Shown here: positions 52,094 through 61,320 of the stretch, in pieces
How the letters are laid out: the number at the start of each line of letters is the position of its first letter
Position numbering within the stretch: the stretch's first letter is position 1
Source of the DNA: JBBCJR01 sp037190805
GTDB taxonomy: Bacteria; Pseudomonadota; Alphaproteobacteria; Sphingomonadales; Sphingomonadaceae
Reading direction: 5' to 3'
Assembly: GCA_037190805.1 (NCBI GenBank)
Contig: JBBCJR010000004.1
Location: forward strand, 372,001 to 436,000
DNA length: 64,000 bases
Notes under the pieces: generated by a model
Database searches by the model: none
What the model saw: the letters and a program-made list of their open reading frames with translations, nothing else
What the model was told of the DNA's origin: nothing
Position numbers and translations under genes: made by a program

Positions 52094-52579
52094 ATGAATG
52101 ACCAAATCGTCGCGGCCTCTCCTCAGTTTCTGCGCGATGCCGAAATTCGACGTGGGATCGAACGCCTTTATTTTGGTCACGCGCATCTGGTCCGCAGCGC
52201 AGACGAGATGCTGGAAGGGTTCGATCTCGGACGCGCCCATCATCGTGCGCTGTATTTTATCGCCCGCCAGCCAGGGCTAAGCGTGACGGAGCTGCTGGCG
52301 CTACTTGCAATCACCAAGCAGTCGCTCGGGAGGGTACTGAACGATCTCCAGTCACGATCGCTGGTCGTTGCCGAAGCTGGTCGCACCGACCGGCGTCAAC
52401 GGCTTCTGAGCCTCACCACCGCCGGCGCGGAGCTGGAGCAGCGGTTGTTCGAACAGCTGCGCGCCCGCATGGCCGAAGCCTATTCCCGCGCCGGGCAGAA
52501 TGCCGTCACAGGCTTCTGGGCGGTGCTCGAAGGCCTGATTCCGGCAAATGAACGCCGGCGGCTGGAGGATCTAGGCTGA
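52094..52579 (+). CDS. MarR-family transcriptional regulator
   Basis: A 161-aa winged-helix regulator. The core shows LARELF-like helix 1 (AEIRRGIERLYFGHAHLVRS), the DNA-recognition part ITKQSLGRVLNDLQSRSLVVAEAGRTDRRQRLLSLTTAGAEL, where TDRRQR is the wing motif, and a C-terminal dimerisation helix. ATG 52094 has only a modest upstream site; the in-frame ATG at 52058 would add 12 residues. It is convergent with metY (four bases apart) and not obviously linked to a target. MarR proteins usually answer to small phenolics, antibiotics or oxidants. Confidence 0.85.
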   Translation: MNDQIVAASPQFLRDAEIRRGIERLYFGHAHLVRSADEMLEGFDLGRAHHRALYFIARQPGLSVTELLALLAITKQSLGRVLNDLQSRSLVVAEAGRTDRRQRLLSLTTAGAELEQRLFEQLRARMAEAYSRAGQNAVTGFWAVLEGLIPANERRRLEDLG

Positions 52580-52582
52580 CCG

Positions 52583-53881
52583 TCAGCCGCCCGCGCGGTC
52601 CAGTGCCTGGGTCAGATCGGCCAATATGTCATCGATATGTTCCAGGCCGATCGACAGCCGGACATACCCTTCCGACACCCCCGTCGCCAACTGCTCCTCC
52701 ACCGAAAGCTGGGAATGGGTAGTGGACGCGGGATGGATAGCGAGGCTGCGCGCATCACCGATATTGGCGACATGGTAGAACAGCTCCAGCGCGTCGATGA
52801 AGCGACGGCCCGCCTCACGACCGCCGGCCAGCTCGAAACCGACCAGGCCGCCAAGCCCGCCGGTGAGGATCCGCGCCGCACGTTGCGCCTCCATTCCGGT
52901 CTGGACAGAGGGATGGATGACCCGGACGACATCAGTCCGCTCTTTCAGGAAATCGACGACCTTCACGGCATTTTCGCAATGGCGCGGCATCCTGAGCGGC
53001 AGCGTCTCCAGCCCTTGCAGAATCTGGAACGCGTTGAACGGTGACAAGGCCGCACCGAGGTCACGCAGCAGCACGGTCCGCGCCCTGAGCGCATAGGCGA
53101 TCGGGCCCAGCGGCCGTGCTGCCTCGCTCCACACCGCGCCATGATAGCTGGGATCCGGCGTGTTGAGCAGCGGCTGACGGTCGGGAAAGGCACTCCAGTC
53201 GAAATTCCCGCCATCGACGATCGCGCCGCCGATCGAGGTGCCGTGACCGCCGATATATTTCGTCGTCGAGTAGACCACGACCGCAGCGCCATGATCCAAC
53301 GGGCGCGCGATCAGCGGGGCCGCCGTATTGTCGACGATCAGCGGAATGCCCAATGGCCGGCCGCGCCCGGCGATCTCGCCGATCGGGCACACGACCAGCT
53401 TGGGATTGGGCAGTGTTTCGACATACCATGCCCGTGTCCGCTCGTCGCTCGCCCGCACAAAGGCATCGGGATCGGCGGGATCAACGAAGCGCACGTCAAT
53501 GCCCTGGTCTTTTAACGTGTTGGCGAACAGGTTCCAGGTGCCGCCGTAAAGGTCGGTGCCGCTGACGATATTGTCCCCGACACGCGCCAGATTCTGGACC
53601 GCATAGGCCGATGCCGCCTGCCCCGACGCGACCGCCAGCGCCGCCGCGCCGCCTTCGAGGGCCGCCAGCCGCTGCTCCAAGATGTCTGTCGTCGGGTTCA
53701 TAAGCCGGGTGTAGATGTTGCCCAGCTCCTTGAGCGCGAACAGGTTCGCCGCGTGCTCCGCGTCACGAAACTGATAGGAGGTGGTCTGGAAGATCGGCGG
53801 CGCCACCGACCCCGTCGCCGGATCGGCACGCCAGCCGGCATGCAGCGCAAGCGTTTCTGGGTGCAATTTGCGGTCGGTCAT
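52583..53881 (-). CDS. metY: O-acetylhomoserine aminocarboxypropyltransferase (sulfhydrylase)
   Basis: PLP enzyme of methionine synthesis that joins O-acetylhomoserine with sulfide to homocysteine. The 432-aa product has the fold-type I Cys/Met-metabolism pattern: NIYTRLMNPTTDILEQRLAALEGG, SGTDLYGGTWNLFANTL, and Lys208 (STTKYIGGHGTSIGG) as the Schiff-base residue. Closely similar enzymes use O-acetylserine or O-succinylhomoserine (MetZ), so the substrate call is by family. ATG 53881 is preferred over 53890, as GGAG lies ten bases upstream. Its ribosome-binding site is inside a hairpin. Confidence 0.92.
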   Translation of the reverse strand: MTDRKLHPETLALHAGWRADPATGSVAPPIFQTTSYQFRDAEHAANLFALKELGNIYTRLMNPTTDILEQRLAALEGGAAALAVASGQAASAYAVQNLARVGDNIVSGTDLYGGTWNLFANTLKDQGIDVRFVDPADPDAFVRASDERTRAWYVETLPNPKLVVCPIGEIAGRGRPLGIPLIVDNTAAPLIARPLDHGAAVVVYSTTKYIGGHGTSIGGAIVDGGNFDWSAFPDRQPLLNTPDPSYHGAVWSEAARPLGPIAYALRARTVLLRDLGAALSPFNAFQILQGLETLPLRMPRHCENAVKVVDFLKERTDVVRVIHPSVQTGMEAQRAARILTGGLGGLVGFELAGGREAGRRFIDALELFYHVANIGDARSLAIHPASTTHSQLSVEEQLATGVSEGYVRLSIGLEHIDDILADLTQALDRAGG

Positions 53882-53893
53882 GGCGATCATTCT

Positions 53894-53934
53894 CCGGCAG
53901 ACGATTTGCTTTTTTTTGACTCGTTGCCTGCCAG
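53894..53934 (-). promoter_or_regulatory. Hairpin overlapping the ribosome-binding site of metY
   Basis: On the transcribed strand a 7-bp stem (53934-53928 with 53900-53894, one G-T pair), a three-base bulge and a 4-bp inner stem (53924-53921 with 53904-53901) enclose a 16-base A-rich loop. The 3' arm ends in CCGG and overlaps the GGAG ribosome-binding site of metY. It does not match the SAM-II or SAM/SAH riboswitch consensus I remember, so I call it only a leader hairpin. Confidence 0.5.
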
Positions 53935-54005
53935 CCTAGAGCGTGCCCCGCTCAATCGGAAGTCACATCGGTGGCGGCGTTCGATCCGCCCCGCCCCGAC
54001 GTCCG

Positions 54006-54815
54006 TCAGCCCGCTCGCGCCGCCTGGGCGAGTTCACGGCTGCGCTGAGCGGCTGCGCCCAGAGTCGCATCAAGCAACGGGCGCAGCCCGTCCCGGCGAT
54101 CGAGCACATTCAACCCTTCCCGCGTCGCGCCGCCGGGGCTGGCCACCCGATCCGCAAGCGTGGCGGGATCGGTGTCGGCTACGGCAGCGAACCGGGCCGC
54201 GCCATCGACCGTCGCCAACGCCAGCCGCGCGGCAACATCCGGAGCCAGGCCAAGGTCGCGACCTGCCCCGGCGAGTGCGTCGATGAAGCGGAACAGAAAG
54301 GCCGGGCCGCAGCCCGACAACGCCGTTCCGGCATCGAACAGTGTCTCGTCGTCCAACCATTCGGCGTGGCCGGCAGCGCGGGCCAGCGCTTCCGCCAGTT
54401 CCCGGTCGGCACCCGCATCGGCATGGAGCAGCGTCACACCCTGCCCGATCATGGCCGCAAGGTTCGGCATCAGCCGCGCGATCCCGGCAACGTTCGGAAA
54501 ACGGTCACGAAGGCTGCCGACATCGACGCCAGCGAGGATCGATATCAGCTGAGTCCCGGCGCCCACACAAGGCGCCAGAACCGGCACAACCGCATCCAGA
54601 ATCTGCGGCTTCACACCCAGCACCAGAATAGCCGGCTGCTCACCCGGTGGTGGCACCGCCACGAAGCGAACGCCGTCGATCGCCCTGCCCGCGGGATCGA
54701 TCACCAGCACATTCCGGTCAGCCAGACCAGCGGCGCGCCATGCATTCAGCATCGCGCCACCCATATTGCCGCAGCCGACCAGCCACAGGGGCCCGGCCTC
54801 GGCGAGCCCGCTCAT
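54006..54815 (-). CDS. proC: Pyrroline-5-carboxylate reductase
   Basis: Last enzyme of proline synthesis, reducing P5C with NAD(P)H. The 269-aa product has the Rossmann GCGNMGGAM motif at residues 13-21, the VKPQ strand, LISILAGV, RLMPN, and the substrate-loop SGCGPAFLFRFIDALAGAG. ASPGGATREGL near the C-terminus is the usual P5C-binding segment. It is translationally coupled to the YbjN-like gene (ATGA overlap, 54812-54815). Confidence 0.95.
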   Translation of the reverse strand: MSGLAEAGPLWLVGCGNMGGAMLNAWRAAGLADRNVLVIDPAGRAIDGVRFVAVPPPGEQPAILVLGVKPQILDAVVPVLAPCVGAGTQLISILAGVDVGSLRDRFPNVAGIARLMPNLAAMIGQGVTLLHADAGADRELAEALARAAGHAEWLDDETLFDAGTALSGCGPAFLFRFIDALAGAGRDLGLAPDVAARLALATVDGAARFAAVADTDPATLADRVASPGGATREGLNVLDRRDGLRPLLDATLGAAAQRSRELAQAARAG

Positions 54816-55315
54816 GCCTCGCCCGCCGTCTCGACGATCGCGGCTGCCAGCGCGTCCTGCGGCGTCTTGTCCGCCCACAGGACGAACTGGAATACCGGGA
54901 AAAAGCGGTCGCATTCGTCGATCGCCGCCTCGATCAGAATTTCCGCCTGATGCAGCGACAATTGCGCATCGCCGTCGAGCAGCGCCGCATGGCGATACAG
55001 CAGACGTCCATCGGACGACCACATGTCGAAATGGCCGATCCACAACTGCTCGTTGATCAGACCCAGCGTTTCGTAGATGGCCGCGCGCTTGGGCGCCGGC
55101 ACGCGCAGGTCAGGCAGCGCCAGGAACTGAAGCACCCGGTCCTCGTCCCGCCATACGCCGCGCAGCTCATAGTTGGTCCACGCCCCCTGAACGGTGGCGA
55201 TGATTTCCTCATCCCCCTCGCGTTCGAAGGCCCAGCCATGGGCATCGAAATAATGCGCCAACATGTCGATCGGCGCGGTCTGGCCCGGTTGCCAGTCGGA
55301 ATTGCGAAGCATCAT
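54812..55315 (-). CDS. YbjN-domain protein
   Basis: A 167-aa cytoplasmic protein of the YbjN family. Its core shows DMLAHYFDAHGWAFEREGDEEIIATVQGAWTNYELRGVWRDEDRVLQFLALPDLRVP and the paired YRHAALL stretch, with helices that resemble type III chaperones in fold. YbjN proteins are linked to motility and stress responses in enterobacteria but no activity is proven. ATG 55315 (or the adjacent ATG 55312) follows GGGGGAAG. It is coupled to proC, which is an odd pairing that several sphingomonads share as far as I recall. Confidence 0.82.
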   Translation of the reverse strand: MMLRNSDWQPGQTAPIDMLAHYFDAHGWAFEREGDEEIIATVQGAWTNYELRGVWRDEDRVLQFLALPDLRVPAPKRAAIYETLGLINEQLWIGHFDMWSSDGRLLYRHAALLDGDAQLSLHQAEILIEAAIDECDRFFPVFQFVLWADKTPQDALAAAIVETAGEA

Positions 55316-55418
55316 TGGTCCCGCTTCCCCCGTCGCAGCGACGTTTCGGCCGTCATGCGGAACCTCGGGTCCGCTGACAAGGGTCGCCGTTGAGGGTGGT
55401 GCAAAAAGCTGTGGATAA

Positions 55419-55748
55419 TCAGAGGATAGGTTCGGGTGACCCCGGTTCGTCAATATTGGCGGACGGCGCTTTTCCGGGCTTTTTCCGAGCACCGCCCTCC
55501 GCCTTCGCCAAAGCCGCCTCCAGGGCCGTCACGCGCGCGGTCAACGCCTCCACCTCGTCGCGGGCGGCAGCGGCCATGGCCTTCACCGCCTCGAGCTCGT
55601 CAGCCCGAACCGCATCGGCACCGCCCACGAATTCGCGAACCCGTTCGCGCAGCTGGGCCTCGGCCTCGCGCCCAACGCCCGCCATCGTGCCGACGGCGCC
55701 GTTCACGACCTTGGCCAGATCCTCGAAGAAACGATTCTCGGACTGCAT
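55419..55748 (-). CDS. ubiK: Ubiquinone biosynthesis accessory factor UbiK (YqiC/BMFP family)
   Basis: A 109-aa helical protein of the UbiK/BMFP (membrane fusogenic) family that helps assemble the ubiquinone synthesis complex with UbiJ. The product begins MQSENRFFEDLAKVVNGAVGTMAG, with FFEDLAKV typical of the family, followed by a long coiled coil (about residues 30-85) and a Lys/Pro tail. ATG 55748 gives the expected length; upstream in-frame codons run antisense to nothing conserved. It stands between tspO and the YbjN gene. Confidence 0.86.
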   Translation of the reverse strand: MQSENRFFEDLAKVVNGAVGTMAGVGREAEAQLRERVREFVGGADAVRADELEAVKAMAAAARDEVEALTARVTALEAALAKAEGGARKKPGKAPSANIDEPGSPEPIL

Positions 55749-55780
55749 GGCGATTCTCCCGAACGCGGTTTCCGCGTTCC

Positions 55781-56329
55781 TCAAAGCTCGTACTGGATGC
55801 CCTGCTCCACACCCTGTTCCGCATCCGGGTTCAGCACTGCGATCTGCCAGTTCAGGTAGGTGGCAAAGCCCAGCCATGCCAGATAGGGAAGCAGCAGCAT
55901 CGCCGCAACCACCCTGACCCGCGCGAAGGCCGCGATCGTCGCGGCAGTCAGCACGATCAGCGCCACGATCAGCCACAATGCGGCGTTGACCTTATGCGCG
56001 GCGAAGAACAGCGGCGACCATGCATAGTTCATAAGCAGCTGGACCACGAACAGGCCGATCGCCACGCCGCGCCCCGGTGCGCCGCGGGCATGCCAGATCA
56101 TGGCGACCGCACATCCCAGCAACGCGTAGAGCAAAGGCCAGACAACGCCGAACACCCAGCCGGGCGGCATCAGCGCCGGTTTCTCCAGCGCGGCAAACCA
56201 GGGGTTGTCATAGCCCGAATTGGACAGGAGGCCGGACAGACTGCCCAGAAAGACGACCAGCGGCACCGTGACGACCGCAACACGCAAAAACGATGCGCGC
56301 AGTTGCCCGCGCGATGCCAGTTCACCCAT
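55781..56329 (-). CDS. tspO: TspO/MBR-family membrane protein
   Basis: A 182-aa membrane protein with five spans. It binds tetrapyrroles in other bacteria and in Rhodobacter sphaeroides modulates pigment gene expression. The motif set is right: NPWFAALEKPALMPPGWVFGVVWPLLYALLG and NYAWSPLFFAAHKVNAALWLI, with Trp-rich loops that line the porphyrin site. The N-terminus is extended by about 15 residues. It starts 14 bases after the RND permease stop in the same direction, so it may be read through from the pump genes. Confidence 0.93.
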   Translation of the reverse strand: MGELASRGQLRASFLRVAVVTVPLVVFLGSLSGLLSNSGYDNPWFAALEKPALMPPGWVFGVVWPLLYALLGCAVAMIWHARGAPGRGVAIGLFVVQLLMNYAWSPLFFAAHKVNAALWLIVALIVLTAATIAAFARVRVVAAMLLLPYLAWLGFATYLNWQIAVLNPDAEQGVEQGIQYEL

Positions 56330-56343
56330 GCGCCATCACTCCC

Positions 56344-59300
56344 CTATTCCGCCGGCGCCCCCGCCAACTCGGCTTCCAACCGTCGCGTCACGGCGAGCGG
56401 AGAGCCCGTGCGACGCGCGACGCGATCATATACCAGGGGAACAACGAACAAAGTCAGCATGGTTGCCAAGGACACGCCGAAAACGATGACCACGCCAATC
56501 GCGCTGCGTGCGCCTGCGCCGGCACCCGTGGCGATGGCCAGCGGAACGGCGCCGGCGACCGTGGCGATCGACGTCATCAGGATCGGGCGCAAGCGCCGGA
56601 TCGCGGCCGCCTGAATCGCCTCGCCGAAGGCCACGCCCTCGTCGCGCAGCTGGTTGGCGAACTCGACGATAAGAATGCCATTCTTCGCTGCCAGGCCGAC
56701 GAGCATGACGATGCCTATCTGACTGAACAGGTTGAGCGTGTGGCCCGTCAGCGCGATCCCCAGAACCCCGCCGGCCACGGCCAGCGGCACGGTGACGATA
56801 ATCACCGCCGGGTGGATGAAGCTCTCGAACTGGGCAGCCAGCAGCAGGAAGACGATGACGATCGTCACGGCGAACACGACCCAGATCGCTCCACCCGTCT
56901 CACGGAAGGCCTGGCTCTGGCCGCGGTAGCCAACGGCGGTGATCGCCGGCAGCTTCGCCGCTTCGTTCTCGAGGAAGGTCAGCGCCTCGCCAAGCGTATA
57001 GCCCGCGCCCAGATTGCCGCTCAGCGTGATCGCCCGCATCTTGTTATAGCGGCCAAGCTCGCGGGCATCAGCCCCTTCGCGGGTCTTCACCAGATTGGAC
57101 AGCGGCACCAGTTGCCCCGACGTGCCGCGGACATACACCGACGCCAGGTCACGCTCGTTCGCCCGGTTCGGCGCATCCGCCTGGACGATGACGCGATACT
57201 CCTCGCCCCGGTCGATATAGGTGGTGACCCGGCGCGAGCCCATCAGGGTCTGAAGCGCCTGGCTGACCGCATCCACCGATACGCCAAGGTCGCCGGCGCG
57301 CTGGGTGTCAACGTCGATCAACAGCTGGGGCTTGGTTTCCTTATAATCCGAATCCAGGTCGATAATGCCCGGATTGGTCGCGGCCGCCGCCATGATCGCA
57401 TCACGCGCACGGGCAAGATCCTGGTAATTCGACCCGGCGATGACAAAATCGATCGGCTGCGCGCGGCCACCGCCCAGAGATGACGGGTTGGCCGCCGAAG
57501 CCCGTACCGAAGCGACATTGCGCAACCGGGCATTCACCGCATCCACCACCTGCGCCGTGGTGACGTCGCGATCTTCCCAATTGGCCATGAACGCCTGGAT
57601 GCGCGCGCTGTTGAAATCGTCGGAGGCGCCCCAACCGCCCGGAATACGGGTTGTGACACGCCGAATACTGCCATCGTCCACCATCGGCTTGATGGCGTTT
57701 TCGACCTCCCGCGTGTAGCGGTCGAGAGCGGCATAGCCGGTGCCTTCAGGCGCCGCGATACTGATCTGGAAAAAGCCCGTATCCTCGCGTGGGGCGAGTT
57801 CCGAGCGCAGCGTCGTGAAGACGACGCCGCAAATCGCCATGACCACGACGACAACCGCAATAAGTGCCAGCGGCCGTTCGATCACCCGAGCCAGAAGTCG
57901 GCCATAGGCCGCTTCCATGCGACGAAAGCGCCGGTCGACCTGGCTCGCCAGCCAGCCCCGCTCCTCGTGCTTCAACATCTTCGAGCACAGCATCGGAGTC
58001 AGCGTCAATGCCAGCAGCCCCGAGAACATCAGGGCCCCGATCATCGCTGCGGCAAGTTCACGGAACAGCAGGCCGGTGGTCCCGGATATGAACATCACGG
58101 GCACGAACACCGCGCAAACCACCAGCGTGGTGGCGATAACCGCGAACGCGACCTGGCGGGTCCCCTGGAACGCTGCGGCCAGCGGCGGCTCACCCTGCTC
58201 TATACGGTGATAGACGTTTTCCAGAACCACAATGGCATCGTCGACGACAAGTCCGATGGACAGCACCAGCGCCAACAGGGTCAGAAGATTGATGGAGAAC
58301 CCGCACATCCAGAGCACGGCGAACGTCGCCAGCAGACAGACCGGAACCGTCACCGCGGGAATCAGCGTCGCACGCCATGACCCCAAAAACAGGAAAATGA
58401 CCGCGACCACCAGAACACCGGCTTCCGCCAGCGTCACATAAACCTTCTGGATTGCGCGCTCGATGAACAGCGACTGGTCGAAGCCGATATCAAGGGTCAG
58501 CCCGGCAGGCAGATTCTTGCTGAGTTCGGCAAGCTCGGCCTTGGCCCGGCCAGCGACCTCCAGCGTGTTCGCGCCCGACTGGCGGACGATGCCGATGCCC
58601 ACGCCCGGCGAACCGTTGGACCGGTAATCGCTGTAAGGGTTTTCGCGCCCTTCCTCGACGCGAGCGACATCACCCAGGCGAATCTGATAACCGTCGGCGC
58701 CCCGACCGATGACGAGGCCGCTGAACTGCTGAGCGGTCGTGAACGGACGCGTGACACGGACCGTGACATTCTGGTCCTGGGCCTCGATACGGCCCGCGGG
58801 CAGCTCGACATTCTGGCGCCTGAGTGCCGCTTCGACGTCGCCTGGCGTCAACTGATAGGCGGCCAGTCGGCGCGGATCCAGCCAGACCCGCATCGCCGGC
58901 CGCGCTTCTCCGCCGATCTGGACGCGGGCAACGCCGTCGATCGAGGCAAATCGATCAACGATGGTGCGATCGACATAGTCCGACAGCTGAAGGGGCGACC
59001 AGGTCGGCGCCTCGGCAGTCAGCCACAGCACTGCCTGCTCGTCATTATTGACCTTGTTGATTTCCGGTGGACGCGCCTCATCCGGCAAGGTGTCGAGGAT
59101 GCCCGCCACACGATCACGAACATCGTTCGCTGCCTCATCGACGTTGCGGCCGGGATTGAACTCGATGCTGATGTCCGAACTGCCGTCGCGAGAGCGCGAG
59201 GTGAGCGTCCTGACGCCTGGCACGCCTGCCAGACGTTCCTCGATCACCTGCGTGATGCGGCTTTCGACAACGGCCGCGGCGGCGCCGGTATAGGTCGTGT

Positions 59301-59442
59301 CGGCCGACACGACCGGCGGATCGGTCTGGGGATATTCGCGGACCGGCAGCTGGGTAAAGGCGATGGCGCCGATAAGGCTGATCAGGATCGCCATAACGGC
59401 AGCCAGAACCGGACGCCGTACAGCCACATCGGATAGGATCAT
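56344..59442 (-). CDS. RND multidrug efflux permease (HAE1 family)
   Basis: Proton-driven inner-membrane pump subunit. At 1032 aa it has the 12-span plan with two large periplasmic loops. The proton-relay pair Asp401-Asp402 sits in LSIGLVVDDAIVVLENVYHRIE, and the N-terminus MILSDVAVRRPVLAAVMAILISLIGAIAFTQLPVREYP is typical of HAE1 pumps. It follows its adaptor by 11 bases. No outer-membrane channel (TolC-type) or repressor is next to it. The substrate cannot be read from the sequence. Confidence 0.95.
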   Translation of the reverse strand: MILSDVAVRRPVLAAVMAILISLIGAIAFTQLPVREYPQTDPPVVSADTTYTGAAAAVVESRITQVIEERLAGVPGVRTLTSRSRDGSSDISIEFNPGRNVDEAANDVRDRVAGILDTLPDEARPPEINKVNNDEQAVLWLTAEAPTWSPLQLSDYVDRTIVDRFASIDGVARVQIGGEARPAMRVWLDPRRLAAYQLTPGDVEAALRRQNVELPAGRIEAQDQNVTVRVTRPFTTAQQFSGLVIGRGADGYQIRLGDVARVEEGRENPYSDYRSNGSPGVGIGIVRQSGANTLEVAGRAKAELAELSKNLPAGLTLDIGFDQSLFIERAIQKVYVTLAEAGVLVVAVIFLFLGSWRATLIPAVTVPVCLLATFAVLWMCGFSINLLTLLALVLSIGLVVDDAIVVLENVYHRIEQGEPPLAAAFQGTRQVAFAVIATTLVVCAVFVPVMFISGTTGLLFRELAAAMIGALMFSGLLALTLTPMLCSKMLKHEERGWLASQVDRRFRRMEAAYGRLLARVIERPLALIAVVVVVMAICGVVFTTLRSELAPREDTGFFQISIAAPEGTGYAALDRYTREVENAIKPMVDDGSIRRVTTRIPGGWGASDDFNSARIQAFMANWEDRDVTTAQVVDAVNARLRNVASVRASAANPSSLGGGRAQPIDFVIAGSNYQDLARARDAIMAAAATNPGIIDLDSDYKETKPQLLIDVDTQRAGDLGVSVDAVSQALQTLMGSRRVTTYIDRGEEYRVIVQADAPNRANERDLASVYVRGTSGQLVPLSNLVKTREGADARELGRYNKMRAITLSGNLGAGYTLGEALTFLENEAAKLPAITAVGYRGQSQAFRETGGAIWVVFAVTIVIVFLLLAAQFESFIHPAVIIVTVPLAVAGGVLGIALTGHTLNLFSQIGIVMLVGLAAKNGILIVEFANQLRDEGVAFGEAIQAAAIRRLRPILMTSIATVAGAVPLAIATGAGAGARSAIGVVIVFGVSLATMLTLFVVPLVYDRVARRTGSPLAVTRRLEAELAGAPAE

Positions 59443-59453
59443 CGCCTTGTCTC

Positions 59454-60512
59454 CTACCGCCCGCCGGGTTCAGCGGCAGCGGTCTGCTCCGCCCCGTCCA
59501 CTCGCACCTTCACACCATCGGAAACCTTGACCAGCCCCTCGCCGACGACACGCTGGCCTTCCTTCAGGCCGCCAACGATCTCGATCAGGCCGCCGTTGCG
59601 GGCACCAACCTCGACTTCGGTCCGCTTGGCTTTATTCTCATCGTCCAGCACGAAGACATAGCGCCGGTCGGCCTCGCCAACCACAGCCAGTTCCGGCACC
59701 GCCAAAGCCGTGCGCGGCTGGGTTTCGACCACCACGCTCATCAACATGCCGGGCAGCAGCGCGCCATCGGAATTAGGCAGCACCGCGCGCACCCGGACCG
59801 CGCGCGTCACCGGATCGACCAATGGCTCGATCGTGGAAATCTTGCCGCGGAAGGGTTGGCCCGGACGGGCAGCGGCGGTGGCGACGATATCCTGCCCCTC
59901 GGCCAGCGCCGACAAGGCGGTTTCGGGGATGGTGAAGTCCAGCTTGATGACGCTGGTGTCGGCAATCGTAGCGATCGGAGTGCCGGCCGATACCACCGCA
60001 CCCGGCGATACGGTGCGCAGCGACACGCGACCGGTGAAAGGCGCCCGGATGATGCGGTCGCCGATCGCCGCGCGCGCCTGCTGGGCCCCGGCCTGGTTGG
60101 CCAAAGCCAGCGCCGCCTGGGCATCGACACTGGCATTGGTGGCAAAGCCCCGCTGCTTGAGCTGTTCGAGGCGGGCAAGCTGCTGCTCGGCCTCGCGCGC
60201 CCGGGCTTCCGCCTGGGCAAGGCTGGCGCGCTCCTGTCCGCGGGCCAGTACCGCGATCACCTGACCACGCTGAACGATACTGCCATCGGTGAAATTCAGC
60301 CGTTCCACCCGTTCGGTGACGGGCGACGAGATAACCACCTGCTCGTTGGCGTTAGCCGTGCCCACGGCATCGATGATGTCCGCAAAGCGATGCGACTTCA
60401 CGGCCTCGGCACGCACCAAGGGGTCAGCTGCGCCGCGCCCGCCCGGCTGATTGCCAGACGAACCGCAGGCGGACAGCGCCATCAACAACACAGCCGCGGC
60501 CCCTAGGCGCAT
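59454..60512 (-). CDS. RND efflux periplasmic adaptor (membrane fusion) lipoprotein
   Basis: Links the RND pump to an outer-membrane channel. The 352-aa product has a lipoprotein signal with lipobox LSAC (Cys16), then the barrel-sandwich hybrid domain (SPVTERVERLNFTDGSIVQRGQVIAVL), an alpha-helical hairpin (about 105-145, rich in Ala/Glu/Gln), and the SPGAVVSAGTPIATIADTS and beta-barrel segments. The family is AcrA/MexA-like. ATG 60512 follows GGGAGAT. It is first in the adaptor-permease-tspO row. Confidence 0.93.
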   Translation of the reverse strand: MRLGAAAVLLMALSACGSSGNQPGGRGAADPLVRAEAVKSHRFADIIDAVGTANANEQVVISSPVTERVERLNFTDGSIVQRGQVIAVLARGQERASLAQAEARAREAEQQLARLEQLKQRGFATNASVDAQAALALANQAGAQQARAAIGDRIIRAPFTGRVSLRTVSPGAVVSAGTPIATIADTSVIKLDFTIPETALSALAEGQDIVATAAARPGQPFRGKISTIEPLVDPVTRAVRVRAVLPNSDGALLPGMLMSVVVETQPRTALAVPELAVVGEADRRYVFVLDDENKAKRTEVEVGARNGGLIEIVGGLKEGQRVVGEGLVKVSDGVKVRVDGAEQTAAAEPGGR

Positions 60513-60555
60513 ATTATCTCCCGTGTGATCTTATACATGAATAGGATGATCAGAG

Positions 60556-61320
60556 CTATCTGGACGATAAAACGTGGCTGCAACCTGAACCGCAGATTGC
60601 TGCCAGAAGAAATTCCACATTTCCACTAGGTCCGGTAATGGGACTTTCGACTATGTTGACCACGGTCCAACCCCTGCTTTCGACCCAGGTGGCGACATCC
60701 GCGCAGACCCGCTCATGCACCGCCGGATCGCGCACGACACCGCCTTTGCCGATCTCGTCCCGCCCCGCTTCGAACTGAGGCTTGATCAATGCCATCAGCC
60801 GCGCGCCGGGCCGCGCGAACCCCAACGGCACATCGAGCACCTTGGCCAGGCCGATGAAACTGGCGTCACAAACAACGATATCCACCGGCTCCGGCACTTG
60901 ATCGGACGTCAGGTGGCGCGCGTTCGTCTGTTCGAGGACAATGACACGCGGATCCTGCCGCAAACTCCAGGCCAGCTGGTTGGTGCCGACATCGACGGCA
61001 TAGACACGGGCCGCACCGCGCTGCAACAGCACGTCCGTGAAGCCCCCCGTCGATGCCCCCACGTCGAGCGCAATCGCGCCTTCGACGTTCCACTCCGCCA
61101 AGTCGAGACCATGCGCGAGCTTGATCCCGCCACGCGATACCCACGGGTGATCACGGCCGCGCACCTCGACGCCGGCATCGATCGCGAGCGGCTGGCCCGC
61201 TTTTTCGACCCGTCGGTCTCCCACGAATACCAGCCCAGCCAGGATCAGCGCCTGGGCACGGCTACGGCTTTCGGTAAAACCGCGATCGACTAGCAGTTGA
61301 TCGGCGCGAAGTTTCGACAT
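60556..61320 (-). CDS. tlyA: TlyA-family rRNA 2'-O-methyltransferase
   Basis: A 254-aa protein with an N-terminal S4 RNA-binding domain (LRADQLLVDRGFTESRSRAQALILAGLVFVGDRRV) and an FtsJ-like methyltransferase with the SAM motif DVGASTGGFTDVLL and Lys/Asp-type residues in ALIKPQFE. In mycobacteria TlyA methylates 16S C1409 and 23S C1920 and gives capreomycin sensitivity. Sphingomonad versions are shorter, so the target RNA is inferred. ATG 61320 is chosen because the family N-terminus then matches; the frame is open upstream to 61371. Confidence 0.9.
   Translation of the reverse strand: MSKLRADQLLVDRGFTESRSRAQALILAGLVFVGDRRVEKAGQPLAIDAGVEVRGRDHPWVSRGGIKLAHGLDLAEWNVEGAIALDVGASTGGFTDVLLQRGAARVYAVDVGTNQLAWSLRQDPRVIVLEQTNARHLTSDQVPEPVDIVVCDASFIGLAKVLDVPLGFARPGARLMALIKPQFEAGRDEIGKGGVVRDPAVHERVCADVATWVESRGWTVVNIVESPITGPSGNVEFLLAAICGSGCSHVLSSR

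Noticed and set aside
53882..54000. SAM-II or SAM/SAH riboswitch before metY
   Set aside because: The hairpin is real, but the conserved core sequences that I remember for those classes are absent.
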